A stretch of 19,878 nucleotides of DNA from Flavobacteriaceae bacterium (GTDB lineage: Bacteria > Bacteroidota > Bacteroidia > Flavobacteriales > Flavobacteriaceae): assembly GCA_027068695.1 (NCBI GenBank), contig JAMOMG010000298.1, positions 1 through 19,878 on the forward strand, written 5' to 3'. Made by a program: the position numbers and the translations under genes. The notes under the pieces were generated by a model. That model was not told the DNA's origin. It made no database searches and saw nothing but the letters and a program-made list of their open reading frames with translations. Below, piece after piece: positions 17,189-19,878 of this stretch; position 1 is the first letter of the stretch, and every line of letters begins with the position of its first letter.

Positions 17189-17854
17189 CAAATCGGGTCT
17201 TATTTTTTTTGTCCTTTTTAAGGCTTGTTCATTCCTCCATTCATCAATTTTCGGAAAGTTACCAGATAAAAGGACTTCAGGTACTTTCAATTTTTTATAC
17301 TCAGCTGGTCTTGTGTACACAGGAGGCGATAGTAGATTGTCTTGAAAAGAATCGGTTAAAGCTGAAGTTTCATCACCTAAAACACCTGGTATTAATCTTA
17401 TAATAGTGTCACAGAGTACAGCAGCTCCTAATTCTCCACCACTTAAAACATAATCTCCAATTGAAATTTCTTTGGTAATAAATAGTTCTCTAACGCGTTG
17501 GTCTACACCTTTGTAATGTCCACAAAGAATTATAATATTTTTGTAGAGTGATAGCGTATTTGCTGTTTGTTGATTTAGAGTTGGTGCATCTGGAGTCATA
17601 TAAATTATTTCGTCATATTGTCGCTCCAATTTTAATTTGCTAATACACTCATCTATAGGCTGAATCATTAAAACCATTCCGGCACCTCCACCGTATTGAT
17701 AGTCGTCAATTTTACCATAATCATTTAATGCATATTTTCTCAAATCATGAAAATGAACCTCTACAAGATTTTTATCGATGGCTCGTTTTATTATAGAAAA
17801 CTCAAACGGACTTTTAATTAATTCGGGAGAAACGGTTATAATATCAATTCGCAT
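17177..17854 (-). CDS. trmD: tRNA (guanine-37-N1)-methyltransferase TrmD
   Basis: TrmD methylates G37 next to the anticodon using S-adenosylmethionine and so prevents +1 frameshifting. The 225-aa protein shows the SPOUT trefoil-knot fold: [12 protein letters not shown] at the N-terminus, [48 protein letters not shown] (cofactor loop), then the very conserved [18 protein letters not shown] and a C-terminal tRNA-binding part ([27 protein letters not shown]...[11 protein letters not shown]). All expected signatures are present and the length is normal. It begins 19 nt after the helicase stop and is probably co-transcribed with it, rather than with rpsP-rimM as in E. coli. Confidence 0.97.
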   Translation of the reverse strand: MRIDIITVSPELIKSPFEFSIIKRAIDKNLVEVHFHDLRKYALNDYGKIDDYQYGGGAGMVLMIQPIDECISKLKLERQYDEIIYMTPDAPTLNQQTANTLSLYKNIIILCGHYKGVDQRVRELFITKEISIGDYVLSGGELGAAVLCDTIIRLIPGVLGDETSALTDSFQDNLLSPPVYTRPAEYKKLKVPEVLLSGNFPKIDEWRNEQALKRTKKIRPDLLED

Positions 17855-17873
17855 GTTACAAAGTTAATTGTTG

Positions 17874-19187
17874 TTATTTTAAAATGCTAATTCGAACTTT
17901 TTTCTTTTTTAGCTTGCTATTGTTTATTTTAGAAATGAGTGTATGAAGGGTTGAATTTTTAACGCCTACATAAGCACAATCTTGTTTTAATTCGATTACA
18001 CCTAATTCTTCTTTTTTGATATTTCCTTGTTTAAAAAATAAACCGGCAATATCTCCTTTTGAAATTTTATCTTTTCTACCTCCAGAAATGTGAAGTGTTG
18101 TCCAATTGCTGTTCGTTAGCTTTTTTGTTGATTCTATTTTAATCTCTTCACTATTTTTAATAAAAATAGGCAATTCTTCATTTTTCCATTTTAAAATATA
18201 AGCAGTTCCGTTACTATGCATACGAGCAGTTCTTCCGTTTCTGTGAATAAATTCATCAGGGCGGGTAGGCAATTCATAATGAATGATAAAATCCAGTTCT
18301 GGGATGTCAATTCCTCGAGCGGCTAAATCTGTAGCAACTAGTATTTTATGTGTTTTATTTCTGAATTTAATTAATGTGCGTTCTCGGTCAATTTGTTCTA
18401 AGTCACCATAAAAACACCCATGATTTATGCTGTTTTTATGAAGAAAATCACTCACAACTTGAATACTTGTTTTAAAGTTGCAAAATATAATCCCGCTTCC
18501 TTTACTATTAACTCCTAATATTTTTTCTAAGGAATCTAATTTATCTTTTTGCTGTGAAACAACGGTTTTAATTTTTAGGGTTGTTTCTTTTCTACTTAAA
18601 AAATTTAATCTTTTTGGATTTTTGAGTTCCATAAAAGATGGGATTTTTACTTTTTGAGTTGCAGAGGTTAGTATTTTTTTCTGGACAGCAGTTAGCTTGT
18701 TTAAAATATCTTTCATTTCATCTTCAAAACCAACTTCTAATGATTTGTCAAATTCATCCAACACCAATGTTTTAATTTGTTGGGTGTCAATTGTTTCTCT
18801 GTTTATATGATCTGAAATTCTTCCGGGTGTACCAATAAGAATAGTTGGTGGATGTTTCAATTCTATTTTATCTTTTGAACCAGATCTTCCTCCATAAACT
18901 GCGGTGGCTTTGTAACCACTTCCCATTTCTCTGATAACTTGTTCTATTTGAATAGCGAGTTCTCTGGAAGGAACAAGAATTAAAACTTGTATGTTTTTAA
19001 TTTTCGGATTGATATTGGCAATTATTGGTAGTAAAAAAGCCAAGGTTTTACCTGTTCCTGTAGGCGATAATAAAATGACTTCAGGATTAGAAGAAATTGC
19101 TTTTTGGGCATCTTCTTGCATTTGATTTAACTTTTCAATGCCAATTTTAGTTAGAATTTCTTGCTGATTTTTTTTGTTTATTGCCAT
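17874..19187 (-). CDS. dbpA: DbpA-like DEAD-box RNA helicase
   Basis: The protein is 437 aa with a two-domain RecA-type helicase core: SPTGTGKT (motif I, residues 41-48), PSRELA (73-78), TPGR (120-123), motif II as DEFD (144-147) instead of DEAD, SAT (175-177), IIFCNFK (233-239), ATDLAARGID (285-294) and HRNGRTAR (315-322). Residues of about 363-437 (TLHISGGRKDKISKGDIAGLF...VGVKNSTLHTLISKI) form a DbpA-type RNA-binding domain with a lysine-rich end. In E. coli this domain directs the enzyme to helix 92 of 23S rRNA during late 50S assembly. The role here is inferred from that domain and from neighbours acting on ribosomes and tRNA. The start codon lies only 4 nt from a TATCTTTG box, so the mRNA could be leaderless. 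Confidence 0.88.
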   Translation of the reverse strand: MAINKKNQQEILTKIGIEKLNQMQEDAQKAISSNPEVILLSPTGTGKTLAFLLPIIANINPKIKNIQVLILVPSRELAIQIEQVIREMGSGYKATAVYGGRSGSKDKIELKHPPTILIGTPGRISDHINRETIDTQQIKTLVLDEFDKSLEVGFEDEMKDILNKLTAVQKKILTSATQKVKIPSFMELKNPKRLNFLSRKETTLKIKTVVSQQKDKLDSLEKILGVNSKGSGIIFCNFKTSIQVVSDFLHKNSINHGCFYGDLEQIDRERTLIKFRNKTHKILVATDLAARGIDIPELDFIIHYELPTRPDEFIHRNGRTARMHSNGTAYILKWKNEELPIFIKNSEEIKIESTKKLTNSNWTTLHISGGRKDKISKGDIAGLFFKQGNIKKEELGVIELKQDCAYVGVKNSTLHTLISKINNSKLKKKKVRISILK

Positions 19188-19191
19188 TTGG

Positions 19192-19199
19192 CAAAGATA
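19192..19199 (-). promoter_or_regulatory. Possible -7 box (TATCTTTG) directly before the helicase start
   Basis: TATCTTTG matches TAnnTTTG and ends 4 nt before the helicase ATG. The expected start site would fall on or next to the start codon. No clear -33 TTG is found at 17-23 nt, so it may be coincidental. Confidence 0.35.
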
Positions 19200-19224
19200 T
19201 CTTAAATAAATCGAATTGGGGTTT

Positions 19225-19878
19225 TTAAATTATAGTTGCTTTCAGCATTCTGTTTGCACCGAAAATATCTTTTTTAAGTTTAATATTTTGAAATCCTTTT
19301 GATTTTAAAAGGGCTACTGTTTCTTTTCCCAAATATTGATTAATTTCAAAATAGATACTACCATTTTGCTTGAGATTTGTCAATGCAAAATCAGCAATTT
19401 TATCATAGAATAGCAATGGGTTTTCATTTTTTACAAATAACGCAATGTGTGGTTCATTTGCCAGTACGTTTTTTTGCATTTGTTTTTTTTCAAGTTCCCG
19501 TACATAAGGTGGATTACTAATAATGATATCAAACTTTTCATTTAATTTAGAGAAATCAAGAATATCAGCTTCAATAAATTGAATATTTACGCCATTTAGT
19601 TTTACATTTTCTTTTGCTATTTCTAAAGCTTTTGATGAGATATCCAATGCAAAAACTTTAGCATCAGGAGTATTTTTAGCTATTGAAATGGCAATACAAC
19701 CGCTTCCAGTTCCAATATCTAAAATATTAATATTTGCTATATTTTTAGTGTCATTTAAAACCCAATTCACCAGTTCTTCTGTTTCAGGTCTTGGAATAAG
19801 CACATTTTTAGTTACTTTAAATGGAAGTCCGTAAAATTCTGTTTCACCAATAATGTATTGAATTGGAACACTCTTTTT
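19225..19878 (-). CDS. prmC: Peptide chain release factor N5-glutamine methyltransferase PrmC (5' end beyond window)
   Basis: PrmC methylates the glutamine of the GGQ motif in release factors RF1/RF2. The reading frame is open to the right edge: 25 codons before the internal GTG at 19803 encode family sequence (VPIQYIIGETEFYGLPFKV, then NVLIPRPETEELV). The true start and the N-terminal helical domain therefore lie outside the window, and the GTG is not the start. Within the window are motif I LDIGTGSGCIAISIA, ALDISSKALEIAKENV, FIEADILDF and the catalytic IISNPPYV, followed by ENPLLFYDKI and YFEINQYLG. It lies 37 nt upstream of the helicase gene on the same strand. Confidence 0.95.
   Translation of the reverse strand, partial: KKSVPIQYIIGETEFYGLPFKVTKNVLIPRPETEELVNWVLNDTKNIANINILDIGTGSGCIAISIAKNTPDAKVFALDISSKALEIAKENVKLNGVNIQFIEADILDFSKLNEKFDIIISNPPYVRELEKKQMQKNVLANEPHIALFVKNENPLLFYDKIADFALTNLKQNGSIYFEINQYLGKETVALLKSKGFQNIKLKKDIFGANRMLKATII

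Noticed and set aside
19225..19803. GTG at 19803 as start of prmC
   Set aside because: The frame continues to the window edge with clear PrmC sequence (PIQYIIGETEFYG), so the gene is cut by the window.

Overview
The window looks like chromosomal DNA of a Bacteroidota species, most likely a member of the Flavobacteriaceae. It is AT-rich throughout. Several gene starts are preceded by the Bacteroidota-type -7 box TAnnTTTG, and Shine-Dalgarno sequences are weak. It carries family markers such as DUF4834, DUF6095-like and YfhO proteins and a monomeric isocitrate dehydrogenase. I see no tRNA or rRNA gene, insertion sequence, phage gene or CRISPR array, and base composition does not shift in a way that would mark a recent island.

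Layout. (1) Positions 17-2792, minus strand: a likely operon of an outer-membrane-type protein, a GNAT-fold acyltransferase and the 16S rRNA methyltransferase RsmE. (2) A short divergent promoter region at 2793-2890. (3) Positions 2891-11088, plus strand: a tightly packed seven-gene unit of DUF4834 protein, YfhO, a SAM-methyltransferase-like protein, two family-4-type glycosyltransferases, the UDP-GlcNAc 2-epimerase WecB and a polysaccharide flippase. Several genes overlap, which points to translational coupling and one surface-glycan pathway. (4) Positions 11152-12301, plus strand: a LysE-type exporter and a DinB-fold protein. (5) Positions 12294-13582, minus strand: a DUF6095-like membrane protein followed by an ATP-grasp ligase of unknown substrate, whose end overlaps the dinB-like gene tail to tail. 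(6) Positions 13738-15966, minus strand: monomeric NADP-isocitrate dehydrogenase, with a strong terminator after it and a TAnnTTTG promoter before it. (7) A 768-bp stretch without a gene (15967-16734). (8) From 16735 to the right edge, minus strand: rplS, trmD, a DbpA-like RNA helicase and the start-truncated prmC, a set devoted to ribosome and tRNA maturation and translation termination.

The least explained part is the stretch between icd and rplS. On the minus strand it has its own good promoter (TTG, 18 nt, TAAATTTG), about 470 nt with several predicted helices but no convincing reading frame, and a 17-bp terminator hairpin followed by a U-rich tract. This is the layout of an independent structured RNA gene. 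I could not match it to RNase P RNA, tmRNA, SRP RNA or 6S RNA. A second RNA element is a two-tier hairpin between a separate rplS promoter and the rplS start, which fits an autoregulatory L19 leader.
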